64,000 bases of DNA from Anaerostipes hadrus ATCC 29173 = JCM 17467 (lineage in GTDB: Bacteria; Bacillota; Clostridia; Lachnospirales; Lachnospiraceae): positions 1,855,501 to 1,919,500 of the forward strand of contig NZ_AP028031.1 in NCBI RefSeq assembly GCF_030296915.1. Direction: 5' to 3'. Position 1 is the first letter of the stretch, and each line of letters begins with the position of its first letter. Positions 16,910 through 26,992 of this stretch are shown here, piece after piece. Made by a program: the position numbers and the translations under genes. Under the pieces are notes generated by a model. It had not been told where the DNA came from. It ran no database searches and was given only the letters and a program-made list of their open reading frames with translations.

Positions 16910-18406
16910 TTATAAAACTGCAATAAATCGGTCGAATGCTTTTCTTCCTTCTTCATTATATTTATAAACTCCGGCGTCTTCAAGAACCTTAACAAATACC
17001 TGTCCGATCTCTTCTTTTAAGATATCCATGACATTTCCTTTATTGATATCTGTATATTTTCCTTTGATTTCTTCAACCCATGCTGCATGCTTCTTTAAAT
17101 CTTCCTTAGAAACAATATCTTCTCCTTTGATCAGACACTGGCTTAAATGTTCCATCTCTGCCTTTAATCTAGATGGCAGAACAGCAAGTCCCATAACCTC
17201 GATCAGCCCGATATTTTCTTTCTTGATATGATGATACTCATTGTGTGGATGGTAAAGTCCTAATGGGCACTCTTCAGTTGTGATATTATTACGAAGTGTC
17301 AGATCCAGTTCATACATATCACCTTTTTTACGTGCGATCGGTGTGATCGTATTATGTGGTTCTCCTTCTGTCTCAGCAAAAATATATGCTTCTTCATCCG
17401 TGTATCCACGCCATTTTTTCAAAATATGATCAGCAAGATCAATGAGGCGTTTTTCATCTTTACTCTGAATACGGATCACAGATAATGGCCAGTGAACGAT
17501 TCCTGCTTTGACATCTTCATATCCTGGGATTGTAAATTCTTTTTCAATCTCTGCTCGTTCCATAGCAAATTCATAATGACCGCCTTGGAAATGATCGTGT
17601 GTTAAGATAGAACCTCCAACGATCGGAAGATCGGCATTCGATCCAAGGAAATAATGAGGAAACTGTTTTACAAAATCAAATAGTTTTGTAAATGCTGCCC
17701 GATCGATCTTCATTGGTACATGCTGTCCATTAAATACGATACAATGCTCATTGTAGTATACATATGGAGAATACTGGAATCCCCATTTTCTGTCATTGAT
17801 CGTAAGCGGTATGATCCTGTGATTCTGTCTTGCAGGGTGATTCATTCTTCCTGCATATCCTTCATTTTCCATGCAAAGCTGACACTTTGGATAAGAACTT
17901 TGCTTTGCATTTTTCGCTGCTGCGATCGCTTTCGGATCTTTCTCTGGTTTGGAGAGATTGATCGTGATATCAATATCTCCATATGGACTATTTACTTTCC
18001 ATTTCATATCTTTTTTGACGCGGTCTCTTCGGATATAGTTGGTATCCTGGCTGAATTCATAGAAAAACTCTGTTGCTTTCTTTGGACTCTCTTCATAATA
18101 GGTACGGAATTCTTTGATGACCTGGCTTGGTTTTGGTGTCAGGATTCCCATTAATTTTGTGTCAAATAAATCTCTTGTCACGATATCATCACTTTTGATG
18201 ATATAGCGGTCATAAGCTGTATCTGTCAAACGATCTAAAATCTCTGGCAGGATGATTTCTTCTCCTTCAATATCAGGATCTTCATATTCATCTAATCGAA
18301 ACACTTCCAGATATTGATTGATCGTATAGATTTCATCTTCTGGCATGATCAGTTTTTTATCAAGTCCATATGTTACAAGTTTTTTGATATCTTTTTGTAA
18401 ATCCAT
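16910..18406 (-). CDS. galT: UDP-glucose-hexose-1-phosphate uridylyltransferase (Firmicute type)
   Basis: GalT transfers UMP from UDP-glucose to galactose-1-phosphate. This is the long, Firmicute-type GalT of about 500 residues, recognised by CQLCMENEGYAGRMNHPARQ and LTHDHFQGGHYEFAMERAE. The latter carries the His residues of the active region. The N-terminal domain binds the Leloir intermediates and the C-terminal part contains FVKVLEDAGVYKY. The start at 18406 is preferred over 18421, because it follows the site GGTGGAATAAG that includes the galM stop. It lies between galM and galE. Confidence 0.95.
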   Translation of the reverse strand: MDLQKDIKKLVTYGLDKKLIMPEDEIYTINQYLEVFRLDEYEDPDIEGEEIILPEILDRLTDTAYDRYIIKSDDIVTRDLFDTKLMGILTPKPSQVIKEFRTYYEESPKKATEFFYEFSQDTNYIRRDRVKKDMKWKVNSPYGDIDITINLSKPEKDPKAIAAAKNAKQSSYPKCQLCMENEGYAGRMNHPARQNHRIIPLTINDRKWGFQYSPYVYYNEHCIVFNGQHVPMKIDRAAFTKLFDFVKQFPHYFLGSNADLPIVGGSILTHDHFQGGHYEFAMERAEIEKEFTIPGYEDVKAGIVHWPLSVIRIQSKDEKRLIDLADHILKKWRGYTDEEAYIFAETEGEPHNTITPIARKKGDMYELDLTLRNNITTEECPLGLYHPHNEYHHIKKENIGLIEVMGLAVLPSRLKAEMEHLSQCLIKGEDIVSKEDLKKHAAWVEEIKGKYTDINKGNVMDILKEEIGQVFVKVLEDAGVYKYNEEGRKAFDRFIAVL

Positions 18407-18407
18407 C

Positions 18408-19427
18408 TTATTCCACCTCAAATCGATATGTTGTTACTGCTTCGTATTCTTCGCCTTTTCTTAAAATTACCTTTGGTTCTTTTTCTATATGTATGGAGTT
18501 TGGTAAGAACTGGGCTTCTAAGGCAACACCATCTCTGTTTTCATATGGTTTCCCACCTTTTCCATTACATCCGCCAGACAGGAAGTTTCCTGTGTATACC
18601 TGAATGCATGGAAGTGTTGTTGTCATCGTCATTTTTCTTCCAGTTTCTTTGTCATATAGAACTAACTGGTCATCTTCATCTTTTACCATAAAAGAATGAT
18701 CATAACCTCCGGCAAGTTTTAACTGTTCATGATCATCGTTGATCCGCTCTCCGATCTCATGAAATTCTTTAAAGTCAAATGGTGTGTTTTCTATCTTTAA
18801 AAATGTTCCATTGGCAAGACAGTTTTCATCAACACATGCAATCTCATCCGCTTTTACCTTTAACTGATGATGATAAATTTTATCTTTTCCAGCAGATAAA
18901 TTAAAGTAAGAATGATTTGTGATATTGATCAGTGTATCCTGATCGGATACTGCTTCATATTCCATTTTTAATGTATTATCGCATAAACGATACACAACTT
19001 TCAGATAAAGATTTCCCGGATATCCTTCTTCCATATCTGGTGAGAGATAGATAAAACGGATTCCATCTTCCAACAATTCATATTTAAATATCTTTTGATT
19101 AAATCCTTTGATTCCTCCATGGAGAGAATTCTTTCCATTGTTTGCTGCCAATTCGTATGTCTTTCCATTTAATTCAAACTTTGCATCTCCGATACGATTT
19201 GCAACACGTCCGGCGATCGCTCCCATGTAACTTCCATCTCCATGCCAACAATCTTCCACATTCTCAAATCCAAGAACAACATCCCCAAAGTTTCCTTCTC
19301 TGTCTTTTGTAAATACAGATAATACATGACATCCAAGGTTACTTGTGATCACTTTGATCTCATCATTTTTTAATTCGAATAAGCAGACTCCGTTATCTCT
19401 TTGTTCTATCATTCTTACTTTCATCAT
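18408..19427 (-). CDS. galM: Aldose 1-epimerase (galactose mutarotase)
   Basis: GalM interconverts the alpha and beta anomers of galactose before galactokinase. The family pattern is present: GRVANRIGDAKFELNGKTYEL, then NGKNSLHGGIKGF, the catalytic NHSYFNLS near residue 173, and LEAQFLPNSIH near the C-terminus with the catalytic Glu. The protein is 339 residues, the usual length. It lies between galK and galT, within 2 bp of galK, so it is in the operon. A close paralogue lies at 33109-34125 in the arabinose cluster. Confidence 0.94.
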   Translation of the reverse strand: MMKVRMIEQRDNGVCLFELKNDEIKVITSNLGCHVLSVFTKDREGNFGDVVLGFENVEDCWHGDGSYMGAIAGRVANRIGDAKFELNGKTYELAANNGKNSLHGGIKGFNQKIFKYELLEDGIRFIYLSPDMEEGYPGNLYLKVVYRLCDNTLKMEYEAVSDQDTLINITNHSYFNLSAGKDKIYHHQLKVKADEIACVDENCLANGTFLKIENTPFDFKEFHEIGERINDDHEQLKLAGGYDHSFMVKDEDDQLVLYDKETGRKMTMTTTLPCIQVYTGNFLSGGCNGKGGKPYENRDGVALEAQFLPNSIHIEKEPKVILRKGEEYEAVTTYRFEVE

Positions 19428-19428
19428 C

Positions 19429-20712
19429 TTATAATACCTTCATTCCTCCGTATGGACGTACTTTTAAGACATGACATGCTCCTTCACCAAATACATGTTC
19501 CATGTTCTTTTTGTACATACTAACAATATCATTTGGCACAAACGCCTGAATCGTTCCTGCAAATCCTCCGCCATGAACTCGGCTGACTCCTTTATCACCT
19601 AATGAAATATCACTGATCGCCAATCCGATCGATACACTCTGATTTGTCAGGTCATGGCTTGAATATACATTTTGTAAATATTTAAAGGATGAATCACCAG
19701 ATTCTTTGATCAATTTCTTAAATGTATCAAAATCTCCTTCTTCTAAAGCTTTTACCTGCTGATCTACACGTTTATTTTCCTCAAATAAATGCATTGCACG
19801 AAGAACTGCTCTATCTCCTAAGATTTCTCTGATCTTTGGTAGATTTAAGTAAAAATCATCTTTATCAACTTCTCTTAATGCTTCCTGATTAAAGTAATTG
19901 GCAACTTTCTTCATTTCGTATGGAATTGCTGCATAATCATCTGTTAAATCTGCATGAGATCCTTTTGTATCCACAATGCATAAGCTGTGTCCATATTCTT
20001 CAAAATCCACTTCAACCTTTTTGATCTTTGGACTTTGAGGATCTTCAAAATCAATATTGATCAGACCTCCAATGGAAGATGCCATCTGATCCATCAATCC
20101 ACATGGTTTTCCAAAGTATACATTCTCTGCATACTGTCCGGCCTGCGCCAAAAATACAGGATCGATCTTCATATCGTTATATAACCCAGATAAAATATTT
20201 CCGATCAATACTTCAAATGCAGCAGAAGATGACATTCCAGCCCCATTTAATACATCACTTGTTACATAAGCTTCAAATCCACCGATTTTATATCCTTCTT
20301 CTTTTAATTTAGAAGCAACTCCCTGAATCAGTGCCTGTGATGTTCCTTTTTCTGCTTTGGCTGGGTCAAAAGAACTAAGACTTACTATGATTCTTTCATA
20401 TCCTTCTGATTTCAGATCGATCACATCGTCATCTCTTTTTGCAACGATTGCGATCGCATCCAAGTTAATGGAAGTTGCAAGAACTTTTCCAAACTGATGG
20501 TCTGTGTGGTTTCCTCCTACTTCACTTCTTCCTGGAGCACTATAGATTTCTACTTCTTTTTCTCCATAAATATCTTTAAAGGATTCTAATGCTTTGATAT
20601 AACGTTCCTGCTGATATGCAAGAACACTTTCATCTACATAGATATCTTTTAATAACTGATCATATTTCCCTTCTTTAAAAGCTTCTTCTAATTTTTTAAT
20701 ACTGTTCGGCAT
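19429..20712 (-). CDS. galK: Galactokinase
   Basis: GalK phosphorylates galactose at C1 with ATP, the committed step of the Leloir pathway. It is a GHMP kinase with the galactokinase signature APGRSEVGGNHTDHQFG at about residue 60, the ATP-binding loop LNGAGMSSSAAFE near residue 160, and the C-terminal RVHGGGFAGTIQAF motif. The 427 residues match Clostridial galactokinases. The GNHTDH variant of the usual GEHTDY is typical of this subgroup. The start overlaps the upstream permease gene by 17 bp, indicating coupled translation. Confidence 0.94.
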   Translation of the reverse strand: MPNSIKKLEEAFKEGKYDQLLKDIYVDESVLAYQQERYIKALESFKDIYGEKEVEIYSAPGRSEVGGNHTDHQFGKVLATSINLDAIAIVAKRDDDVIDLKSEGYERIIVSLSSFDPAKAEKGTSQALIQGVASKLKEEGYKIGGFEAYVTSDVLNGAGMSSSAAFEVLIGNILSGLYNDMKIDPVFLAQAGQYAENVYFGKPCGLMDQMASSIGGLINIDFEDPQSPKIKKVEVDFEEYGHSLCIVDTKGSHADLTDDYAAIPYEMKKVANYFNQEALREVDKDDFYLNLPKIREILGDRAVLRAMHLFEENKRVDQQVKALEEGDFDTFKKLIKESGDSSFKYLQNVYSSHDLTNQSVSIGLAISDISLGDKGVSRVHGGGFAGTIQAFVPNDIVSMYKKNMEHVFGEGACHVLKVRPYGGMKVL

Positions 20713-22078
20713 TGCGATTTGCTCTCCTTTCTTCGATTGTCTGAATAACTTTCTTCATGAAACTGTCATCCAAATGATAGGCTTTTTTATAAACTACATA
20801 GGCTACAAGCATGGACACCGCTGGGATCGCACACATTAAAAATCGAATAGAATTTAATGTTAATGCAGACTGTACTGCGTTTGGATTTGGAATATATCCT
20901 GTACGTTCCAGTGCAAATCCAATGAAAAGTGATGTTAAAGCCGCTGTGAATTTTACGATCAATGTCTGTAAAGAGAATACAACGGATTCATTTCTTGTTC
21001 CCAGTTTGTACTCACCATAGTCAACGACATCAGATAAGAATACTGTCGCACATCCAAGTTCTAATCCTGTTCCTGTCTTTACGATCACTCCTGCAACTGC
21101 TGTTAATACGATATTCTGTGGGCATACAAATCCAACGACTAATAATAATGCTAAACCAATAAATGGTAAAATACATGCCAGTAAAAATGATGTATGTCTG
21201 GATAATTTCTTTGCTACTTCTGGGAAGATGATCAACCCAACAACTTCTGCGATAGATGCGCTGATCATGAAGGCTGATAACATGTTGGCATTTCCACATA
21301 CATATGTAAAGTAGTAAACTGCAACACCCATGATAAACTGAATTCCTACATTATATAAAAGAATCAGTCCTACAGCTGACTGTAACTGGTCATTTTTCTT
21401 AATGATTGAGAATACATCTTTGAAAGAAATCTTCTCACTTGGTGCATTGTTTTCTTTGACTTTCAGGTTACAAACTGCAACACCGATCGTAAGAATAAAT
21501 GTTCCTGCAATAATCATAGCAAAACGATGATATCCGATATATCCTCCACCTAATGCTGCAATGATCTGAACACCGAATCCTGCGATGACTAATGACTGTC
21601 CAATGCTTGCGAAAATTCTAGGTAAAACGGAAACAACTTCTCGTTCGTGTGGATCTGATGTAAGGTTTGGAATTACAGACCAGTATGGAATATCCATAAT
21701 CGTATAAGTCATTCCCCATAATACATAGATCACTGCAACGAAGATGCAAAGTGAAGTTCCTGTTAATTTAAAGTCAGTAAATAATACGACAAACACAACG
21801 GAATTGACTAAAGTTCCGATCACTAGCCATGGTACGAATTTTCCAAAGCGTGATCTTGTGTTATCTACGATCATTCCCATAAACAGATCGTTAAATGCAT
21901 CCCAAAGTTTTGCTACGAAGAAAACGATTCCTACAAACCCCGGTGATACTTTCAATACATCCGTAAAGTAGATCATAGCGAATGTCGCCATCATTCCATA
22001 AATTAAATCTTTTCCCAATGCTCCAAATGCAAAAGTATATTTTACTCTGCCTGGAACCTTTCCATTAGTTGTTCCCAT
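20696..22078 (-). CDS. GPH family sugar:cation symporter (galactose/galactoside permease)
   Basis: This 460-residue permease has twelve hydrophobic segments and the GPH family signature: KYTFAFGALGKDLIYGM at the start, KLWDAFNDLFMGMIVDNTRSRFGKF near residue 55, and DIPYWSVIPNLTSDPHERE near residue 130. GPH symporters import melibiose, lactose or related sugars with sodium or protons. As first gene of the gal operon, its substrate is probably galactose or a galactoside. No beta-galactosidase is present in the operon, which slightly favours free galactose. The promoter with phased operators lies directly upstream. Confidence 0.9.
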   Translation of the reverse strand: MGTTNGKVPGRVKYTFAFGALGKDLIYGMMATFAMIYFTDVLKVSPGFVGIVFFVAKLWDAFNDLFMGMIVDNTRSRFGKFVPWLVIGTLVNSVVFVVLFTDFKLTGTSLCIFVAVIYVLWGMTYTIMDIPYWSVIPNLTSDPHEREVVSVLPRIFASIGQSLVIAGFGVQIIAALGGGYIGYHRFAMIIAGTFILTIGVAVCNLKVKENNAPSEKISFKDVFSIIKKNDQLQSAVGLILLYNVGIQFIMGVAVYYFTYVCGNANMLSAFMISASIAEVVGLIIFPEVAKKLSRHTSFLLACILPFIGLALLLVVGFVCPQNIVLTAVAGVIVKTGTGLELGCATVFLSDVVDYGEYKLGTRNESVVFSLQTLIVKFTAALTSLFIGFALERTGYIPNPNAVQSALTLNSIRFLMCAIPAVSMLVAYVVYKKAYHLDDSFMKKVIQTIEERRANRNAEQY

Positions 22079-22095
22079 TTTTCTTTCCTCCTGTT

Positions 22096-22188
22096 TTTAG
22101 TAAACTGTCTTTGATACTTGTATAGTAAAACTTTTTAGTAAAATTGTCAATATATTTTTACTAAATTTTTTACTTTTATTTTACTAAA
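22096..22188. promoter_or_regulatory. Cluster of four TTTAGTAAA-type operator sites
   Basis: TTTAGTAAA occurs at 22096-22104 and 22134-22142, and its complement TTTACTAAA at 22157-22165 and 22180-22188. The last three start exactly 23 bp apart. They overlap the permease promoter and lie against the regulator's promoter, so they are the likely binding sites of the adjacent LacI-family protein. A further partial copy lies near 22123. Confidence 0.75.
22122..22150 (-). promoter_or_regulatory. Sigma-A promoter of the gal operon
   Basis: On the minus strand TTGACA (22145-22150) is followed after 17 bp by TACTAT (22122-22127), about 45 bp before the permease start. An operator copy sits within the spacer. 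Confidence 0.8.
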
Positions 22189-22217
22189 TTTACTTTTGTG
22201 CTTTTCTCTGTTATAAT
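22189..22217 (+). promoter_or_regulatory. Promoter of the LacI-family regulator gene
   Basis: A weak -35 TTTACT (22189-22194) and a consensus -10 TATAAT (22212-22217) are spaced by 17 bp, 39 bp before the regulator's ATG. The -35 abuts the operator copy at 22180-22188, suggesting autoregulation. Confidence 0.65.
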
Positions 22218-22219
22218 GA

Positions 22220-23272
<1,053 letters not shown>

Positions 23273-23310
23273 TATTTAGTAATATTTTTACTTGTTTTTC
23301 TAAGCATAGA

Positions 23311-23341
23311 AAAAACTGCATGCTAACCGCATGCAGTTTTT
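23311..23341. terminator. Bidirectional terminator
   Basis: Thirteen-base arms (23311-23323 and 23329-23341) pair perfectly with A and T tracts on either side. It ends both the regulator gene and the opposing sugar isomerase operon. Confidence 0.88.
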
Positions 23342-23378
23342 CCCAAGAAGGAGTAAAAAGTTAATAGGTAAAATTTAT

Positions 23379-24863
23379 TTATGAAAATGGATTCTCAGTC
23401 TTATAAAGCATATTCTTTGGCTGATTAAATCCAATCTCATCGACATCAACACCAATGTATTTGAATACTTCATATAAAGTTTTTCCAAAATGACCAAAAG
23501 CAACAGCTCCATGGTGTGGGAAATTCTTTTCGATCAGTACATGGCGGTAAAATCTTCCCATTTCTGGGATAGCAAATACACCAATAGATCCGAAAGATCT
23601 TGTTGCTACTGGAAGAATTTCTCCTTGTGCAACGTATGCTCTTAATTTTGTATCTGCTGTACTTTGTAAACGGAAGAATGTAATATCTCCTGGCGCGATA
23701 TCACCTTCTAATGTTCCCTGTGTCACTTCTTCCGGTAATGTTCTTGCCATGATCTTCTGATATTTCATCTCACAGAAAGATAATTTAGATTTTGCTGTGT
23801 TTCCACAATGGAATCCCATAAATGTATCTTTTTGTGTATAGTCATAGTTATCTTTAATTTCTTCATTATACATATCTGCTGGTACGGAGTTGTTGATATC
23901 TAATAATGTCACAGCATCCTGACTTACAACCGTTCCAATAAATTCGCTTAATGCACCATAGATATCTACTTCACAGGATACTGGAATTCCCTGTGCTGCC
24001 AAACGACTGTTTACATAACATGGTACAAATCCAAACTGAGTCTGGAATGCTGGCCAGCATTTTCCGGCAATTGTTACATATTTTCTGTAACCTTTATGAT
24101 CCCTGATCCAGTCTTTTAATGTCAGTTCATACTGTGCAAGCTTGGAAAGAATCTCTGGTTTTTTATTTCCTGCACCCAGTTCTTCTTCCATTTCTTTTAT
24201 GATTGCAGGAATTCTTTCATCCCCTTCATGCTGATTAAATGCTTCAAATAAATCTAATTCTGAGTTTTCTTCAATTTCGATTCCAAGATCATATAATGGT
24301 TTGATCGGTGCATTACATGCAAGGAAATTCAGTGGTCTTGGTCCAAAACTTATGATCTTCAATTCACTTAATGCTTTTACTGTTCTTGCGATTGGCAAAA
24401 ATTCATGGATCATATCTGCACATTCTTCTGCTGTTCCTACTGGATATTCAGGAATATATGCTTTTATATTTCTTAATTTCAGATTATAACTTGCATTTAA
24501 CATTCCACAATATGCATCTCCTCTTCCATCTAAGAGGTTATCACCACTTTCCTCAGCTGCTGCCACAAACATCTTTGGTCCATCAAAGTGTTTTGCAAGA
24601 AGTGTTTCTGAGATTTCTGGTCCAAAGTTTCCAAGATAAACAACTAATGCATCACATCCTGCTTTTTTAATATCTTCTAATGCCTGTACCATGTGAATCT
24701 CACTCTCCACGATACAGACTGGACATTCATAAATGTCCTCAGGATCATATTTTTCTTTATATGCTTTTATCAATGCTTCTCTTCTTGTAACTGATAAACT
24801 TTCTGGGAAGCAGTCACGACTGACTGCTACGATCCCGATCTTTGTTTTTGGCATATTATTCAT
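23379..24863 (-). CDS. L-fucose/L-arabinose isomerase family protein
   Basis: This protein of about 494 residues belongs to the fucose/arabinose isomerase superfamily, which interconverts aldoses and ketoses with a divalent metal. Recognisable features are the N-terminal IGIVAVSRDCFPESLS segment and a GCDALVVYLGNFGPE motif. The mid region EVDIYGALSEFIGT holds an acidic residue of the metal site, and MGFHCGNTAKS and HHGAVAFGHFGK lie in the C-terminal half. Its exact substrate is uncertain, since a canonical araA lies 12 kb away in the same island. The start at 24863 follows GGAGGAAAACAAT. It is the last gene of the sugar ABC transporter operon, 40 bp after the second permease. Confidence 0.82.
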   Translation of the reverse strand: MNNMPKTKIGIVAVSRDCFPESLSVTRREALIKAYKEKYDPEDIYECPVCIVESEIHMVQALEDIKKAGCDALVVYLGNFGPEISETLLAKHFDGPKMFVAAAEESGDNLLDGRGDAYCGMLNASYNLKLRNIKAYIPEYPVGTAEECADMIHEFLPIARTVKALSELKIISFGPRPLNFLACNAPIKPLYDLGIEIEENSELDLFEAFNQHEGDERIPAIIKEMEEELGAGNKKPEILSKLAQYELTLKDWIRDHKGYRKYVTIAGKCWPAFQTQFGFVPCYVNSRLAAQGIPVSCEVDIYGALSEFIGTVVSQDAVTLLDINNSVPADMYNEEIKDNYDYTQKDTFMGFHCGNTAKSKLSFCEMKYQKIMARTLPEEVTQGTLEGDIAPGDITFFRLQSTADTKLRAYVAQGEILPVATRSFGSIGVFAIPEMGRFYRHVLIEKNFPHHGAVAFGHFGKTLYEVFKYIGVDVDEIGFNQPKNMLYKTENPFS

Positions 24864-24903
24864 ATTGTTTTCCTCCTTTAATACATCAACCAAATATAAC
24901 TAT

Positions 24904-25950
24904 CTACTTTTCATTACCTTGTGCAAGACGCTTCTCACGAATTGATTTAAATACACTCTGTAAGATTACGAAGAAGCAAAGAAGTAATGCGATCACGATT
25001 CTTGTCCACCAGGATGATAATGTTCCCTGGAATGTAATGATCGTTTCAATGATACCCTTGATCAGTGATCCAAATAGTGATCCTACGACAGTTCCAACAC
25101 CTCCTGTTAAAAGTGTTCCACCAATAACTGCTGCTGCGATCGCATCCATCTCAAATCCTCTGGCCTGCTCTACGAATCCACCACAAGAGTTTAAGCAGAA
25201 AGCAAATCCAGCTAATGATGCTAAAAATCCATTTAACACATAAACTTTTAATTTTGTAACTTTAGGATTTAATCCCATTAATAATGCAGACTGTTCATTT
25301 CCACCTACTGCAAATACGGCACGTCCAAATTTTGTGTATCGAAGGATCACAAAGGAAATCGCTACAACCAATAATGCAATGACAACACTTAGGTAGATAT
25401 AAGGATGCATTGCAACTCCTCGGTTGTTGTAATATGTAATAAATCCAAAATAAATTCGATAGTTTGCAAGACTTAAAAATGTTGGATTTTCAATACTGAT
25501 CATATCGGAACTAATCAATGCTGTAAGACCTCTGGCAAAGAACATTCCTCCTAGTGTTACGATGAATGGCTGTATTTTTAAATAAGCTACTAAAAATCCT
25601 TGAACCAATCCGAAGATCACACCAAATGCTAATACCAGAATAATTGCAACGACTGCGCTCATATGCTTCACTTCCATCATCCATGCAAGCATCATACAAA
25701 CAACACCGATGACGGAACCGATCGAAATATCGATTCCTCCTGTGATCAGTACAAATGTCATACCAACGGCTGCAATGATCAATCCAGCATTACTAATGAA
25801 CAAGTTTAAAAACACCTGTGGGCTTGTAAAGTTTCGATCTCCGTAAAGGATCGCACCTGCAATATAGAGCACGAAGAATAATACGATCGTAACTGCAAGC
25901 AAAAATCCATTTCCTCTAAGTTTATTTTTAATTTTCTCTACCATTGCCAT
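24904..25950 (-). CDS. Sugar ABC transporter permease (YjfF-like)
   Basis: This 348-residue protein is an inner-membrane permease of the ribose/galactofuranose class (RbsC type, BPD_transp_2), with eight to ten hydrophobic segments. The family segment VTLGGMFFARGLTALIS lies near residue 130, and EMDAIAAAVIGGTLLTGGVGTV near residue 270. Gene order (binding protein, ATPase, permease, permease) matches ytfQ-ytfR-ytfT-yjfF, making this the YjfF counterpart. Its ATG overlaps the previous stop in TAATG. It would form the channel with the neighbouring permease. Confidence 0.9.
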   Translation of the reverse strand: MAMVEKIKNKLRGNGFLLAVTIVLFFVLYIAGAILYGDRNFTSPQVFLNLFISNAGLIIAAVGMTFVLITGGIDISIGSVIGVVCMMLAWMMEVKHMSAVVAIILVLAFGVIFGLVQGFLVAYLKIQPFIVTLGGMFFARGLTALISSDMISIENPTFLSLANYRIYFGFITYYNNRGVAMHPYIYLSVVIALLVVAISFVILRYTKFGRAVFAVGGNEQSALLMGLNPKVTKLKVYVLNGFLASLAGFAFCLNSCGGFVEQARGFEMDAIAAAVIGGTLLTGGVGTVVGSLFGSLIKGIIETIITFQGTLSSWWTRIVIALLLCFFVILQSVFKSIREKRLAQGNEK

Positions 25951-26990
25951 TATGCCACCTTCTCTCCAGCAGTTTTTGCTGCACGTTTTGCTTTAATACG
26001 ATTTAAGTATTTCTTAAATTCTGGAGACTGTAATGTCACGATTATGATAACCACGATCGCTTTATAAAGTGGAAGCTGATCTCCAGTTACTTTCATTGCA
26101 TATAATGTTGTAGATAATGCCTGGATCGTAATCGCTCCAATAACACTTCCTGCGACTGAGAATTTACCACCTGCAAGAGAGTTTCCTCCAAGTGCTACTG
26201 CTAAGATCGCATCTAATTCCATCAAGTTTCCTACGTTATTTGCATCAATGGATGTGATTCTTGATGTTGCGATCATTCCCGCGATTCCTGCACAAAGTCC
26301 GCAGGCTGCATATGTGATAAAGATGATCTTTGTAGAATTCAGTCCAAACAAACGACTGGCTCTTGGGTTGATACCTACACTTTCAATATACAATTTTGTT
26401 GCTGTCTTATTTAAGAATAATGTTGCTAAAATGACTACGATGATCGCTACCAAAATCGGTGTTGGAACTGGAATATGTGGCAGAAATCCTCCTAAATACT
26501 TAAAGCTGTCCACTTTGACATATAAGTTATTTCCACCTGTGATCAACTGTGCCATTCCTCGTCCTGCGGTAAATAAGATCAAGGTTGCTACCATTGGCTG
26601 GATCTTCATATTCGCAACTAAGAATCCGTTCCACATACCACATAATACAGATACCACAAGCCCAATCAGGATTGCTGCGATCCAAGGAATTGCATATGTT
26701 TCTCCACTTCCAAGAAGATAAACAGATACAGCTCCTGATAATGCCATGATCGCTCCGACAGAGATATCAGTTCCTGCACTGGATGCTACACAAAGTGTCA
26801 TACCAACTGCTAAGATGATCAATTCACTGGATCGGTTGAAAATATCGACCAGATATCCATATAACACACCATTTTTAATTGAGATTTCAAAAAATGATGG
26901 GGATTTTATAAGGTTAAATAATAATACAAGTGCCAGACATACAATTGGCCAGAAGAGGCGATATGATGTCATCTTTTTTAATTTATCCAT
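25950..26990 (-). CDS. Sugar ABC transporter permease (YtfT-like)
   Basis: This is the first permease of the pair, 346 residues with multiple hydrophobic helices. Typical RbsC-family segments are GTDISVGAIMALSGAV near residue 73, ATLILFTAGRGMAQLITGGNNLY near residue 135, and LMELDAILAVALGGNSLAGGKFSV near residue 250. It follows the ATPase gene by 2 bp and precedes the second permease with overlapping stop and start. Together they should make a heterodimeric sugar channel in the cytoplasmic membrane. Confidence 0.9.
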   Translation of the reverse strand: MDKLKKMTSYRLFWPIVCLALVLLFNLIKSPSFFEISIKNGVLYGYLVDIFNRSSELIILAVGMTLCVASSAGTDISVGAIMALSGAVSVYLLGSGETYAIPWIAAILIGLVVSVLCGMWNGFLVANMKIQPMVATLILFTAGRGMAQLITGGNNLYVKVDSFKYLGGFLPHIPVPTPILVAIIVVILATLFLNKTATKLYIESVGINPRASRLFGLNSTKIIFITYAACGLCAGIAGMIATSRITSIDANNVGNLMELDAILAVALGGNSLAGGKFSVAGSVIGAITIQALSTTLYAMKVTGDQLPLYKAIVVIIIVTLQSPEFKKYLNRIKAKRAAKTAGEKVA

Positions 26991-26992
26991 AA

